Part shown: positions 1 through 7,287 of the stretch, piece after piece
Layout: each line of letters starts with the position of its first letter
How positions within the stretch are numbered: the first letter of the stretch is position 1
NCBI RefSeq assembly: GCF_030453725.1
Contig: NZ_JAKDJU010000027.1
Span: forward strand, 1-26,273
Length of the DNA: 26,273 bases
Reading direction: 5' to 3'
Source: Brevibacterium picturae
Lineage (GTDB): Bacteria; Actinomycetota; Actinomycetes; Actinomycetales; Brevibacteriaceae
Notes under the pieces: model-generated
Database searches by the model: none
Seen by the model: the letters and a program-made list of their open reading frames with translations, nothing else
Told to the model about the DNA's origin: nothing
Position numbers and translations under genes: made by a program

Positions 1-996
1 GCGAGCGAGACCGGCCGACAATCCGCCGTCCCCGCCGTTGCCGAACACGAGCGAGTCGAGTCCGATCATGCCGAGCCCGAATATGCCGATCTCACCCACG
101 GACCCACCGGTGCCGGTTACGCGCACCTGCCCGCTCCGAGTGCTCCGACCAGCAGTGTCAGTGCCGCCCAGGCGTGGGTGGATGCGGCACGAACTCATCC
201 CGGTGAACTCATCGGAGTGGTCATCGGTCCGGCGACGAACCTCGCATCGGCGCTCGATCTCGACCCGGAACTGCCCGGCCTGATGCGACGGCTCTTCATC
301 ATGGGAGGAGCATTCAACTACCGTGGCAACACTCATCCGACCACCGAATGGAACGTCACCTTCGACCCCGAGTCCACTGCTCGCGTACTCTCGGCCTTCG
401 ACCCGGCCCACATCGGGGGCGCACTCGACCACCTGCCGGTGATCGCCCCGATCGAAGCCACAGAAGCACTCGTGATGACACCTGGGCGGCTGGAAGCGAT
501 CCTCGGCCGCACATCGGCATCCGACGACGGGATCCACCGACCGGATGCACCCCGACCGGCTGCCGGCCGCAACCGATGGGACGACTGGCTGACCCAGATG
601 GCCGAAGCCCTGCGCTTCTACTTCGAGTTCCACGAATGGGACGGCCTGGGCTACATCGCTCACATCCACGACCCCTTCGTCCTGGCCTGTGCCCTCGAAT
701 GGGCACGCAGGCACAAGCGAAGGGCCACCTCGGCGGCAGTCCACGATTCCGCGCCGACGAACAATCCGATTCCGAACGGAACTCGAGACACACTGCCCTG
801 GGCAGAGACGATCTGCGCGCCCGTCGATATCGAACTCACCGGTACACTCACACGTGGCGAAACCGTCGCCGACTGGCTGGGACGGTGGGGGAAAGAGGCG
901 AACGCAGAGATCATCCGCACGATCGATGCCCAGACCTTCCTCGACCACCTCGGCGAAACATTGAGCAAAGGACCTCATCATGAACACGACATCTAG
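1..996 (+). CDS. Nucleoside hydrolase (IUNH family), 5'-truncated by window edge
   Basis: Hydrolyses the N-glycosidic bond of (ribo)nucleosides to free base plus sugar, in the cytoplasm. The frame is open from base 1, so the N-terminus, including the family's DxDxxxDD calcium/ribose motif, lies outside the window. Visible family signatures are GPATNLASAL, then MGGAF, followed by a GNTHPTTEWN segment and DPES (binding-pocket region). The late HIHDPF motif carries the conserved His-Asp near the active site. The C-terminal ELTGTLTRG followed by a TFLDHL segment is also typical. The 3' end overlaps the next gene (ECF S component) by 17 bp, so the two are very likely co-transcribed and translationally coupled, which points to a nucleoside as the transported substrate. 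Base preference (purine or pyrimidine) cannot be read from this fragment. Confidence 0.9.
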   Translation, partial: ASETGRQSAVPAVAEHERVESDHAEPEYADLTHGPTGAGYAHLPAPSAPTSSVSAAQAWVDAARTHPGELIGVVIGPATNLASALDLDPELPGLMRRLFIMGGAFNYRGNTHPTTEWNVTFDPESTARVLSAFDPAHIGGALDHLPVIAPIEATEALVMTPGRLEAILGRTSASDDGIHRPDAPRPAAGRNRWDDWLTQMAEALRFYFEFHEWDGLGYIAHIHDPFVLACALEWARRHKRRATSAAVHDSAPTNNPIPNGTRDTLPWAETICAPVDIELTGTLTRGETVADWLGRWGKEANAEIIRTIDAQTFLDHLGETLSKGPHHEHDI

Positions 997-1843
997 ACAG
1001 TCTGGGCAGGGGCCGGCACACACCGTCGGTCCCGCCCAAACCCAGAGCCGCAACAGTCACAAGCGTCACACGCTTGCCCTCACACTGACCTTCCTCGGCA
1101 CCCTCGTCGTGCTCGGCACCTACGTCGCCGTCCTCCTGACACAGCCGGCCAACCTCGGCACCGATCTGGGACATACGACACTGTGGGTCATTCTCGGATA
1201 CCTGGCAGGAGGAATCCTGCTGGCAGCCGGCACACTGCCGCTGATCCCACGCAGCATCATCGCCCTCATCCCCGTCGCTATCGCCGCCAACATCGTCATC
1301 GGCCATGTCATCGGCAACGTCACGCCCATCCCGCTCTACCTCGACTCGATCGGGACCGTGATGATCGGCGTTCTCGCCGGACCCGCAGCAGGAGCCTTCA
1401 CCGGCATCATCTCCAACCTCATCTGGGGAGTCACCCTGAGCCCCAGCGTCATCGCCTTCAGCTCGGGAGCCGCCTTCATCGGTGCGGCAGCAGGGTGGGC
1501 CGCACGCCTCGGAGCTTTCCGCACCCCCTGGTTCGCCGTCCTCACCGGAGCCATCGCAGGAATTCCCGCCGGAGCGCTCGGCGCCCCCGTGGCCGCCTAT
1601 GTCTTCGGCGGAGGGTTGGGGGCGGGCACCGGCGGTGTCGTCGCCATCCTGCAGGCGGCCGGCCTCGAAATGCTCAACGCAACCCTGGCGCAGAGCCTGT
1701 TCTCCGACATCATCGACAAGGCACTGATCTTCGCCCTGGCCTATGTCGTCGTGAGAACCCTGCCGCGGCGCATCCTCAATCGGTATCCATTCACCGACCA
1801 CAGTCTTTCGCGCAGATCCAGAGCGCCGGTCGGAGTCGACTGA
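980..1843 (+). CDS. ECF transporter S component (substrate-binding membrane protein), probably nucleoside-specific
   Basis: Substrate-capturing membrane subunit of an energy-coupling factor importer. The 287-aa product has a polar N-terminal tail of about 30 residues, then about six hydrophobic segments. The central PLYLDSIGT stretch, followed by a GPAAGAFTG loop and SNLIWG, resembles S components and related integral membrane sensors. The ATG at 980 has AAAGGA eight bases upstream and lies inside the end of the nucleoside hydrolase gene. EcfT starts on the very next base after its stop codon, and the double ATPase follows, so this is a self-contained (group I) ECF module rather than a lone S component. 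Substrate identity is inferred only from the linked hydrolase. A vitamin or nucleobase substrate is the alternative. Confidence 0.82.
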   Translation: MNTTSRQSGQGPAHTVGPAQTQSRNSHKRHTLALTLTFLGTLVVLGTYVAVLLTQPANLGTDLGHTTLWVILGYLAGGILLAAGTLPLIPRSIIALIPVAIAANIVIGHVIGNVTPIPLYLDSIGTVMIGVLAGPAAGAFTGIISNLIWGVTLSPSVIAFSSGAAFIGAAAGWAARLGAFRTPWFAVLTGAIAGIPAGALGAPVAAYVFGGGLGAGTGGVVAILQAAGLEMLNATLAQSLFSDIIDKALIFALAYVVVRTLPRRILNRYPFTDHSLSRRSRAPVGVD

Positions 1844-2659
1844 ATGACCGCGACTGTTCTCGGCCGGGAACAGCACGCTGCGCGCCGTTGGCATCCAGCC
1901 ACAGAGATCATCGTCCTCGCATGTTCCCTGCTGCTCGTCTTCGGAATCCCGTCCCCGGTCGTGCCCGTCGCCGTCATCGGCGCGACGTTCATCGCCGCCT
2001 CGATGTCGCCGGCGGTGAACCTGTGCTCCTGGGCCATGGGCGTCGGCGTGCTGTGTCTGCCGACACTGATCGTTCTCGGCGTCGTGCAGGGATTGTTCTA
2101 CCCCGGCGCCGAGGTGAGCGTGCTGTGGCAGTACGGTCCCGCCCGACTCACCGTCGAGGGGCTGGCGATCGCCGTTCAGATCTGGCTGCGGGTCAGTGCT
2201 CTCGTGTCCCTGAGCGCGGTCTTCGGCCTCGGAGCCGACTCGGCCCGCCTGTTCGACGGCCTGCGCACCCTGCGACTGCCCTCGACAGTGGCCTATATCT
2301 GCGCCTCGGCAATCGGCCTCATCCCGCTCATCCGCTCCCGGACCGTGCAGATCATCGAGGCCCGAGCCAGTCGCGGATGGAACGTCGGCAGCTGGGCGGT
2401 CCGCATACGACTGCTGCCCGGGATCGTCGCCGGACTGTTCACCTCCGTGCTCATCGAGGTCGAACAGCGCCATGACGTCCTTGCACAGCGCGGACTCCAT
2501 GAGTCAAGGCAGACGACATCCCTGCAGAGGCACACCGACGGACGAGGACAGCGGTTCCTGCGCCGAGGTGCTCCCGTCCTCACCTGCGTTCTCATCGTGT
2601 GCTCCGTGGCCGGAATCCTCCCCCTTCCCACCGCAGACCAGCTGATCGGCGGTGTCTGA
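1844..2659 (+). CDS. ECF transporter transmembrane component EcfT
   Basis: Scaffold membrane protein that couples the S component to the ATPases. The 271-aa product has N-terminal hydrophobic helices up to about residue 160, then the characteristic coupling helices. The first EcfT motif is EARASRGW (about residues 172-179). The second ARG-type motif appears as LAQRG (about 213-217), in which Gln replaces the usual first small residue. A further hydrophobic segment lies near the C-terminus. The start codon follows the S-component stop directly, with GGAG eight bases upstream. The end overlaps the GTG start of the ATPase gene by 8 bp. Position and motifs make the family call firm. Confidence 0.88.
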   Translation: MTATVLGREQHAARRWHPATEIIVLACSLLLVFGIPSPVVPVAVIGATFIAASMSPAVNLCSWAMGVGVLCLPTLIVLGVVQGLFYPGAEVSVLWQYGPARLTVEGLAIAVQIWLRVSALVSLSAVFGLGADSARLFDGLRTLRLPSTVAYICASAIGLIPLIRSRTVQIIEARASRGWNVGSWAVRIRLLPGIVAGLFTSVLIEVEQRHDVLAQRGLHESRQTTSLQRHTDGRGQRFLRRGAPVLTCVLIVCSVAGILPLPTADQLIGGV

Positions 2660-4106
2660 GACCGTGGTCGTCCAACTCGAGGGAGTCGGCTTCACCTACC
2701 GCGGCGCGGCATCAGCGGCGCTGTCGGACATCGACCTGCACCTGGCCCCGGGCCGGATTCATGCGGTCCTCGGGCCGTTGGGCTCGGGCACTTCCACCCT
2801 GGCACGGTTGATCACCGGGCTGCTCATTGAACGAGGAACAACCACCGGTGAGGTTCGCCTCGACGGGACTGCGGTCATGCTCGGCGACGATCCCGAGGCG
2901 CAGCTGTCCGGAATGGCGAGCCTCGTCGGCGATGAGGTGCAACTGTCCGGGAGACTGCATGGCGATGAGCTCTCAGCAGTCGATCAGCGAGCGCGGTTCG
3001 TTCTCGAGTCACTGGGCATTCGAGATCTGTGGGGACGCCGCCTCGACACCCTGTCCGGGGGCCAGCGGCAGCTGGTCGCACTGGCCGGCCTGCTCACCAT
3101 GCGACCGTCGCTGCTGGTCCTCGACCAGCCTTCGCTGTCCCTCGACCCCGACACTCGTGGCCGCCTCGGCACAGTCCTGCAGGACTTCTGCTCCGCCGGG
3201 GGAGCGGTTCTCATCACCGCCCACCAGCGTGACGAAGTCACCGAAATCAGCAGCGCGATGAGTGTTCTGGATTCCGGGCGGCTGGTCACGACACCGCGCC
3301 GACTCACGGCCGAGGACTGTGACCACCACGGAATCTGGGACACACGAACACCTGAACGCCGCAGAACCGGCAGCGCTGCGACGGAAGGGTCCGCCCGTGC
3401 GAAGCCCGCCTCGTTGACCGTCAGAGGGCTGAGTGTCGCCCGCCCCGGAGCCGCAGTCCTCAACGACGTCGATCTCGACGTCGGATCCGGCGAGATCGTG
3501 ACGATCAGGGGATCCAACGGTGCAGGAAAGTCCACGCTTCTGCGCAGCCTGACGGGTCTCCTCGGAAGTGGGGTCCGAACATCGGGCACGATCACGGTCG
3601 ATGCCCATGGAAGCCCGATCAACCTCGGCGAGGCCCCGACGCACGAACGAGCACGCCACCTCGGTTGGGTCGGGCAGGACCCGGGCAGCCAACTCTCTGC
3701 CGCGACCGTGCGCGAGGAACTCACGCTCGCAGTGCCCCTGCCCCCGCACCGGCGCCGTGACCGGTCGGCCATCCGCGCCCAGCGACAGGCAGCGGTCACC
3801 TCGATACTGGCGAGAACGGCGCTGGTGGCAGTGAGTGAGACCCATCCTTATGACCTGAGCATCGATCTCCGCAAGGACCTGGTGATCGCTTCGGCGCTCA
3901 TCATGGGCCCTCGGATCCTCCTCCTCGACGAACCGACCCTGGGCAGAGACCGCATGGCAATCGAACGGCTGAACGTGTTCACGACGGAATTCATTCGCCG
4001 AGGCGGGTCCATCCTGGCCACGACCCACGACCGGCGGTGGGCGGCAGAGGCTTCGGATCGGATTCTGCTGCTGGACGGTGGGGAGCTGCGCGGGGATCTG
4101 GGGTGA
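2652..4106 (+). CDS. ECF transporter ATPase with two fused ABC domains, asymmetric ATP sites
   Basis: Energises the ECF importer; 484 aa with two ABC domains in one chain (about residues 5-220 and 254-484). Domain 1 has a Walker A GPLGSGTST in which the essential lysine is Thr47, a good signature LSGGQ (134-138), a Walker B ending LDQP (catalytic Glu replaced by Gln159), and H-loop His191. Domain 2 has a canonical Walker A GSNGAGKST (Lys293), Walker B LLLDEP (Asp426, Glu427) and H-loop His459, but its signature reads LSIDL (402-406) instead of LSGGQ. In the folded pair, domain 2 Walker motifs face the domain 1 signature and form one canonical site; the other site is degenerate. The GTG start overlaps ecfT. 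The stop abuts the convergent YrhK-like gene with no spacer. Confidence 0.9.
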   Translation: MSETVVVQLEGVGFTYRGAASAALSDIDLHLAPGRIHAVLGPLGSGTSTLARLITGLLIERGTTTGEVRLDGTAVMLGDDPEAQLSGMASLVGDEVQLSGRLHGDELSAVDQRARFVLESLGIRDLWGRRLDTLSGGQRQLVALAGLLTMRPSLLVLDQPSLSLDPDTRGRLGTVLQDFCSAGGAVLITAHQRDEVTEISSAMSVLDSGRLVTTPRRLTAEDCDHHGIWDTRTPERRRTGSAATEGSARAKPASLTVRGLSVARPGAAVLNDVDLDVGSGEIVTIRGSNGAGKSTLLRSLTGLLGSGVRTSGTITVDAHGSPINLGEAPTHERARHLGWVGQDPGSQLSAATVREELTLAVPLPPHRRRDRSAIRAQRQAAVTSILARTALVAVSETHPYDLSIDLRKDLVIASALIMGPRILLLDEPTLGRDRMAIERLNVFTTEFIRRGGSILATTHDRRWAAEASDRILLLDGGELRGDLG

Positions 4107-4397
4107 TCAGAAGTCGTACGTGGTGTCCGTGGGCGGGGTTTCAGGTCCGCCGATCTTCTGCAGATGCACGTGCCGGATCAGGCGGATCACCGGCCGGATG
4201 AGCATCTCGATGCTGCCGAGGACGAACAGGCAGGTGCCCGTGAACACCCATTCGTCGGAGAAGAACATGAAGCTGCCGATGAGGAACCAGATGCCGATGA
4301 GCACATCATTGACGATGCTCAGCACCTGATACCGCTGACGGATGACGAGTTCGTCCTGGCCGATGCGAATGATCAGGTTGTGTTTGTCATCGCTCAT
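4107..4397 (-). CDS. YrhK-like small membrane protein
   Basis: A 96-aa protein with two predicted membrane segments separated by a short loop: the first around VLIGIWFLIGSFMFF, the second around FVLGSIEMLI followed by a basic RPVIRLIRH tail. The pattern (tyrosine-rich N-terminal lead-in RQRYQVLSIVND, then two helices with GS motifs) fits the YrhK domain family, whose function is unknown. The frame is open further upstream to an ATG at 4430, but the ATG at 4397 has a strong AGGAGG five bases upstream and is preferred. The gene is a singleton, convergent with the ECF operon, and its stop codon touches the ATPase stop. Confidence 0.75.
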   Translation of the reverse strand: MSDDKHNLIIRIGQDELVIRQRYQVLSIVNDVLIGIWFLIGSFMFFSDEWVFTGTCLFVLGSIEMLIRPVIRLIRHVHLQKIGGPETPPTDTTYDF

Positions 4398-4543
4398 GTC
4401 GTCCTCCTGGAGCAACTCGTGTGGGATCAACTCGCTTGTGCCGGGCCGTCATCGTCATGCGCCCCTGTGTCGATGCTAGACGCGATCGGTGCCACTTGAC
4501 CATGTTCACAGGCGGAGGGCTCTGCCATGTCAGTGCCGCGTCG

Positions 4544-4556
4544 TAGCGTGAGGTCA
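4544..4556 (+). promoter_or_regulatory. Leaderless promoter -10 for the ArdC-like gene
   Basis: TAGCGT (4544-4549) is followed by six bases and the ATG at 4556, so transcription should start at or next to the start codon. No clear Shine-Dalgarno and only a weak -35 are seen. The preceding bases (4398-4543) hold only the upstream region of the YrhK-like gene. Confidence 0.45.
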
Positions 4557-5341
4557 TGGATCAGAACGTGAATTCGTTTGACACGCTGTATGCCGAAGCC
4601 GGCAGTCACAGATCCGTGATGCCATGGGAAGAACTGCTCGGCTTCGTGCGACGATTTCCGCAGATCGCCGCGTTCAATGCGGCCCTCATCGCGCAGCAGA
4701 GGTCCGGGGCGATCTTCGTGGAATCAGAGCACGCCTGGCAGCACAAGCACGACAGGCTCCTCAAGGACGACGCCGTGGGGCTGATCGTGCTCCATCCCTT
4801 CGCGCCGGTGCGCTTCGTCTACGACGTCGAGGACACCCACGGGCCACCGGTTCCCGATGCAGCGATCACCCCTTTCAAGGCCGCTGGAGCTCCCACCTGG
4901 GACGGGCACCGCCGAGCTATGGACATGCTGCGCCGCAAGGGCCTGAGCTTCACTGACCTGCCGATGACGCAGAGCCCGACGGTGATGCTCGGGCACGTGC
5001 TCTATGAGCTGGCACAGGTCTATGCCGGCCATCGCGGGGCTTTCCCGAAGTTGGGGATAGTCGCAAGCGAGACCGACATCGACGGCAGACAGTCCCGTTT
5101 CGAAGCGGAGTGCATCACCTGGCTGATCGCCGGACGCATCGGCCTGAAGATCGCGGCAAGCGGGTCGTTGAAGGGATACCTCAAACACGGGGAACTGCTG
5201 CCACCGCTGTCCAGAGACAGGATCCTGCATTCGGTCAATGCCATCGAGAAGCTGTTCGGCGGGGCACTGCGATTCGGCGAGATCGTCCGGGAGGACGTAC
5301 CCAGCCTGTTTCCACTGACCGAACAGATGCTGTTCCCGTAG
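4556..5341 (+). CDS. ArdC-N / ImmA-IrrE-like protein with a degenerate metalloprotease motif
   Basis: A 261-aa cytoplasmic protein. Residues about 23-100 resemble the ArdC-type N-terminal domain: an FNAALIAQQ helix, then a W-Q-H-K-H-D-R-L-L-K segment, then VGLIVLHPF and a FVYDVEDTHG strand. Residues about 140-235 resemble the ImmA/IrrE or polyvalent-protein metallopeptidase fold: LYELAQVYAGH (149-159), then FEAE (182-185) and a WLIAGRIGL helix. Active relatives have HExxH at the first position; here it reads Y150-E151-L-A-Q154, so both zinc histidines are missing. It therefore looks like a pseudo-protease, perhaps a sensor or DNA-binding scaffold. The family assignment is from motif memory and is moderate. 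No mobile-element genes flank it, unlike plasmid ArdC. Confidence 0.6.
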   Translation: MDQNVNSFDTLYAEAGSHRSVMPWEELLGFVRRFPQIAAFNAALIAQQRSGAIFVESEHAWQHKHDRLLKDDAVGLIVLHPFAPVRFVYDVEDTHGPPVPDAAITPFKAAGAPTWDGHRRAMDMLRRKGLSFTDLPMTQSPTVMLGHVLYELAQVYAGHRGAFPKLGIVASETDIDGRQSRFEAECITWLIAGRIGLKIAASGSLKGYLKHGELLPPLSRDRILHSVNAIEKLFGGALRFGEIVREDVPSLFPLTEQMLFP

Positions 5342-5422
5342 GTCCTCGCCGTCGAGGTGCGTGGCAGCAACCGCTTCACGCGGCAGGTATCCTTGAAGCA
5401 ACCATCTCAATGAGGAGACGCA

Positions 5423-5884
5423 ATGAGCCGAGCAGTTCAGATCACCTTCGATTGTCATGACCCGATCGGGCAGGCCACCTTCTGGGCAGAGGCGCTCGGA
5501 TACGTCATCCCCGGCCCACCCGGCGTCCGGCTCGAACCCGACGAGGACCCCTTTGCCGCGTGGCAGACATTCGTCGAGGACCTGGGCATTGATATGAAGC
5601 CCGAGGACTTTCGCGCCGCGATCGAGGATCCGCAGGGACACGGGCCCCGAGTGTTCTTCCAGATCGTGCCCGAAGACAAGACCGTCAAGAACAGAGTCCA
5701 CCTCGATGTGCGCGCGGCGCCCGGACTGCAGAACGACGAACGTATGCAGGCTCTGGAAGACGAGTGCCGGCGCCTGCAGAAATTGGGCGCCCACCGCCTC
5801 GAACGAGTCGATCCCAACCCGCCGATGGAGACCGGATTCATCGTCATGGCCGATCCCGAGGGAAACGAATTCTGCCTGGACTGA
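5423..5884 (+). CDS. VOC-superfamily (glyoxalase-like) protein
   Basis: A 153-aa protein of the vicinal oxygen chelate fold. It has a typical opening (VQITFDCHDP, then ATFWAEALGY), a second module with VFFQIVPEDK and NRVHLDV, and a C-terminal GFIVMADPEGNEFCLD, which is the classic closing strand with the metal-ligand glutamate. It belongs to the glyoxalase-like domain type common in actinobacteria; the substrate is unknown and not implied by its neighbours. The ATG at 5423 is preceded by GAGGAG with good spacing, so this gene, unlike several neighbours, has a leader. A possible -10 TATCCT lies at about 5388-5393. Confidence 0.85.
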   Translation: MSRAVQITFDCHDPIGQATFWAEALGYVIPGPPGVRLEPDEDPFAAWQTFVEDLGIDMKPEDFRAAIEDPQGHGPRVFFQIVPEDKTVKNRVHLDVRAAPGLQNDERMQALEDECRRLQKLGAHRLERVDPNPPMETGFIVMADPEGNEFCLD

Positions 5885-5945
5885 CCAAGCCCCTCACCAG
5901 CATGAGAATCCTCTTAGCAAGGAGGCAGAAGGCGCACGGCGTTGT

Positions 5946-5959
5946 TACGGTTGAAGGCA
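5946..5959 (+). promoter_or_regulatory. Extended -10 promoter, near-leaderless, for the PepSY lipoprotein gene
   Basis: TG-N-TACGGT (TG at 5943-5944, hexamer 5946-5951) is followed by seven bases and the ATG at 5959. The AAGGAGG at about 5920 is too far upstream to serve this start. Confidence 0.42.
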
Positions 5960-6615
5960 TGAAGACACAGAGATTGGCCACGCGGGCCGCTGCAGGGACA
6001 ATGATTCTCGCCTTCGCCCTCACCGGTTGCTCCAACGGAGAATCAGGCGCTGACCAGACGTCGGAGACTGAAGGCCAGACCTCGGAGACGAACGAGGCTG
6101 CGAGCGAAGCAGACGAGGACTCTGCGGAAACGACGGCTGAGGACTCGACGGCATCCGGCTCATCGGGATTGCCGAATGATGCCGACCTGAGCAACGAGTC
6201 CCCGTCGGTGACACCCGAGGACGCCATAGCCGCCGCGCAGAAGGAAGCAAAGGACGGCACCGTCCATGGCATCGAACTCGACTTCGATGAGCGCGACAAG
6301 GCATGGCAGTACGAGGTCAAGATCATCAACGGCACCACTGATTTCGACGTCGAAATCGACGCCGAGACCGGTGACGTCGTCGACGTGGAGAAGGACTCCA
6401 CAGACGACAAGGAGAAGGCGATCGACCCCAGCGATCCGATGACCTTCGATGAGGCTCTCGAACTGGCCCAGGACAAGGCTTCGGGACGACTCGACGGGTG
6501 GAAGCTCGAATCAGACGACGATCGTATCGAGTACCAGTTCGATTTCGATGACGAGGGTGAGGAAATCGAAGTCTCCGTCGACGTCGAATCGAACAACGTC
6601 TCCGTCGACGACTGA
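5959..6615 (+). CDS. PepSY-domain lipoprotein
   Basis: Secreted, membrane-anchored 218-aa protein. The N-terminus is a lipoprotein signal peptide (basic MKTQR, hydrophobic core, lipobox LTGC with Cys24). Next comes a low-complexity acidic Ser/Thr/Glu linker (about residues 25-85), including an imperfect QTSET repeat, then two PepSY-like modules: VTPEDAIAAAQ through DAETGDVVDVEKD, and MTFDEALELAQ to the end. The mature protein is extremely acidic. PepSY domains are associated with cell-envelope proteins and some inhibit proteases; the exact role here is unknown. The frame is open upstream (ATG at 5902 and earlier), but only the 5959 start gives a proper signal peptide, and a -10 box sits right before it. 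Confidence 0.8.
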   Translation: MKTQRLATRAAAGTMILAFALTGCSNGESGADQTSETEGQTSETNEAASEADEDSAETTAEDSTASGSSGLPNDADLSNESPSVTPEDAIAAAQKEAKDGTVHGIELDFDERDKAWQYEVKIINGTTDFDVEIDAETGDVVDVEKDSTDDKEKAIDPSDPMTFDEALELAQDKASGRLDGWKLESDDDRIEYQFDFDDEGEEIEVSVDVESNNVSVDD

Positions 6616-6626
6616 CCATCGCGGCG

Positions 6627-6639
6627 TAGGCTGGCTCCA
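6627..6639 (+). promoter_or_regulatory. Leaderless promoter -10 for tdk
   Basis: TAGGCT (6627-6632), six bases, then the ATG at 6639. No Shine-Dalgarno is visible upstream of the ATG. The PepSY gene ends 23 bases before tdk, so tdk probably also has its own start site. Confidence 0.45.
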
Positions 6640-7253
6640 TGCCCACGAACCCCGTAGTTTCGCCCCGGCCGGCAGGCCGTCTCGACGTCATTGCCGGCCC
6701 CATGTTCTCTGGCAAATCCGAGGAGCTCATGCGCCGGGTCCGGCGAGCAAAGATCGCTGGGGTCAATGTGCTCGTCCTCAGCCACTCTCTCGATACCCGC
6801 TCCGACCTCTCGGCGATCACCTCTCACACCGGGGTCAACATTCCCGCCGTGCCGGTCGGCGACGTAGACTCCCTTGCCGAGGCGGCCCGAGCCGAGGACT
6901 ATGATCTCGTGGCCATCGATGAGGCCCAGTTCTTCGGCTCCCATCTGGTGCCGATCGTAGTGGAACTGGTGGAAGGCGGTGCCACCGTCATCGTCGAAGG
7001 ACTGTGCGTGACGTTCGACGGCGGCCCCTTCGAACCGGTGCCGACGTTCATGGCCGTGGCCGACGACGTTCTCAAGCTGACAGCGGTGTGCACGATCTGC
7101 GGCAGGGACGCCGTCTTCCACCAGCGTGTGGGGGCACCCGGCCGCACTGCCGAAGAGTCGGAACCGCGTGCCACGGACATCGACGCCAGCCATATCGGCG
7201 GTGCCGAATCCTATGTCGCACGGTGCAGAGAACATTTCGCTCCACCGCATTAG
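6639..7253 (+). CDS. tdk: Thymidine kinase (type II)
   Basis: Phosphorylates thymidine (and deoxyuridine) with ATP for dTMP salvage in the cytoplasm. The 204-aa length is normal for type II TK. Visible motifs are P-loop GPMFSGKSEE (Lys26), Walker B-like AIDEAQFF with the catalytic Glu, the lasso/substrate region before CTICGRDAVFHQR, and a zinc site formed by CTIC plus the C-terminal CREH. About 12 extra residues precede the usual start of homology (GRLDVIAG), so a later start is conceivable, but the -10 six bases before the ATG supports the chosen one. Convergent with the Mug-type glycosylase gene. Confidence 0.95.
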   Translation: MPTNPVVSPRPAGRLDVIAGPMFSGKSEELMRRVRRAKIAGVNVLVLSHSLDTRSDLSAITSHTGVNIPAVPVGDVDSLAEAARAEDYDLVAIDEAQFFGSHLVPIVVELVEGGATVIVEGLCVTFDGGPFEPVPTFMAVADDVLKLTAVCTICGRDAVFHQRVGAPGRTAEESEPRATDIDASHIGGAESYVARCREHFAPPH

Positions 7254-7276
7254 AAGCAGAGGGTCAGGGCTGCTTC
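7253..7276. terminator. Stem-loop between convergent tdk and mug
   Basis: A perfect 7-bp inverted repeat, GAAGCAG (7253-7259) and CTGCTTC (7270-7276), with a 10-base loop sits in the 34-base gap between the two stop codons. There is no U-tract, so termination is plausible but unproven. Confidence 0.3.
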
Positions 7277-7287
7277 GGGCCGGTCGC

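Noticed and set aside
911..2500. A 529-codon open frame on the minus strand opposite the ECF S and T genes
   Set aside because: The product is low-complexity Gly/Asp/Glu/Arg-rich sequence without domain character, and it is the complement of two well-supported membrane protein genes. Long antisense frames are expected at this GC content.
4556..5341. ArdC-like gene as a sign of an integrated plasmid or phage
   Set aside because: There is no integrase, relaxase, att-like repeat or change in base composition around it; the neighbours are ordinary chromosomal genes.
4724..5794. A 356-codon minus-strand frame opposite the ArdC-like and VOC genes
   Set aside because: No recognisable domain; it mirrors two plus-strand genes, at least one of them (VOC) clear-cut.
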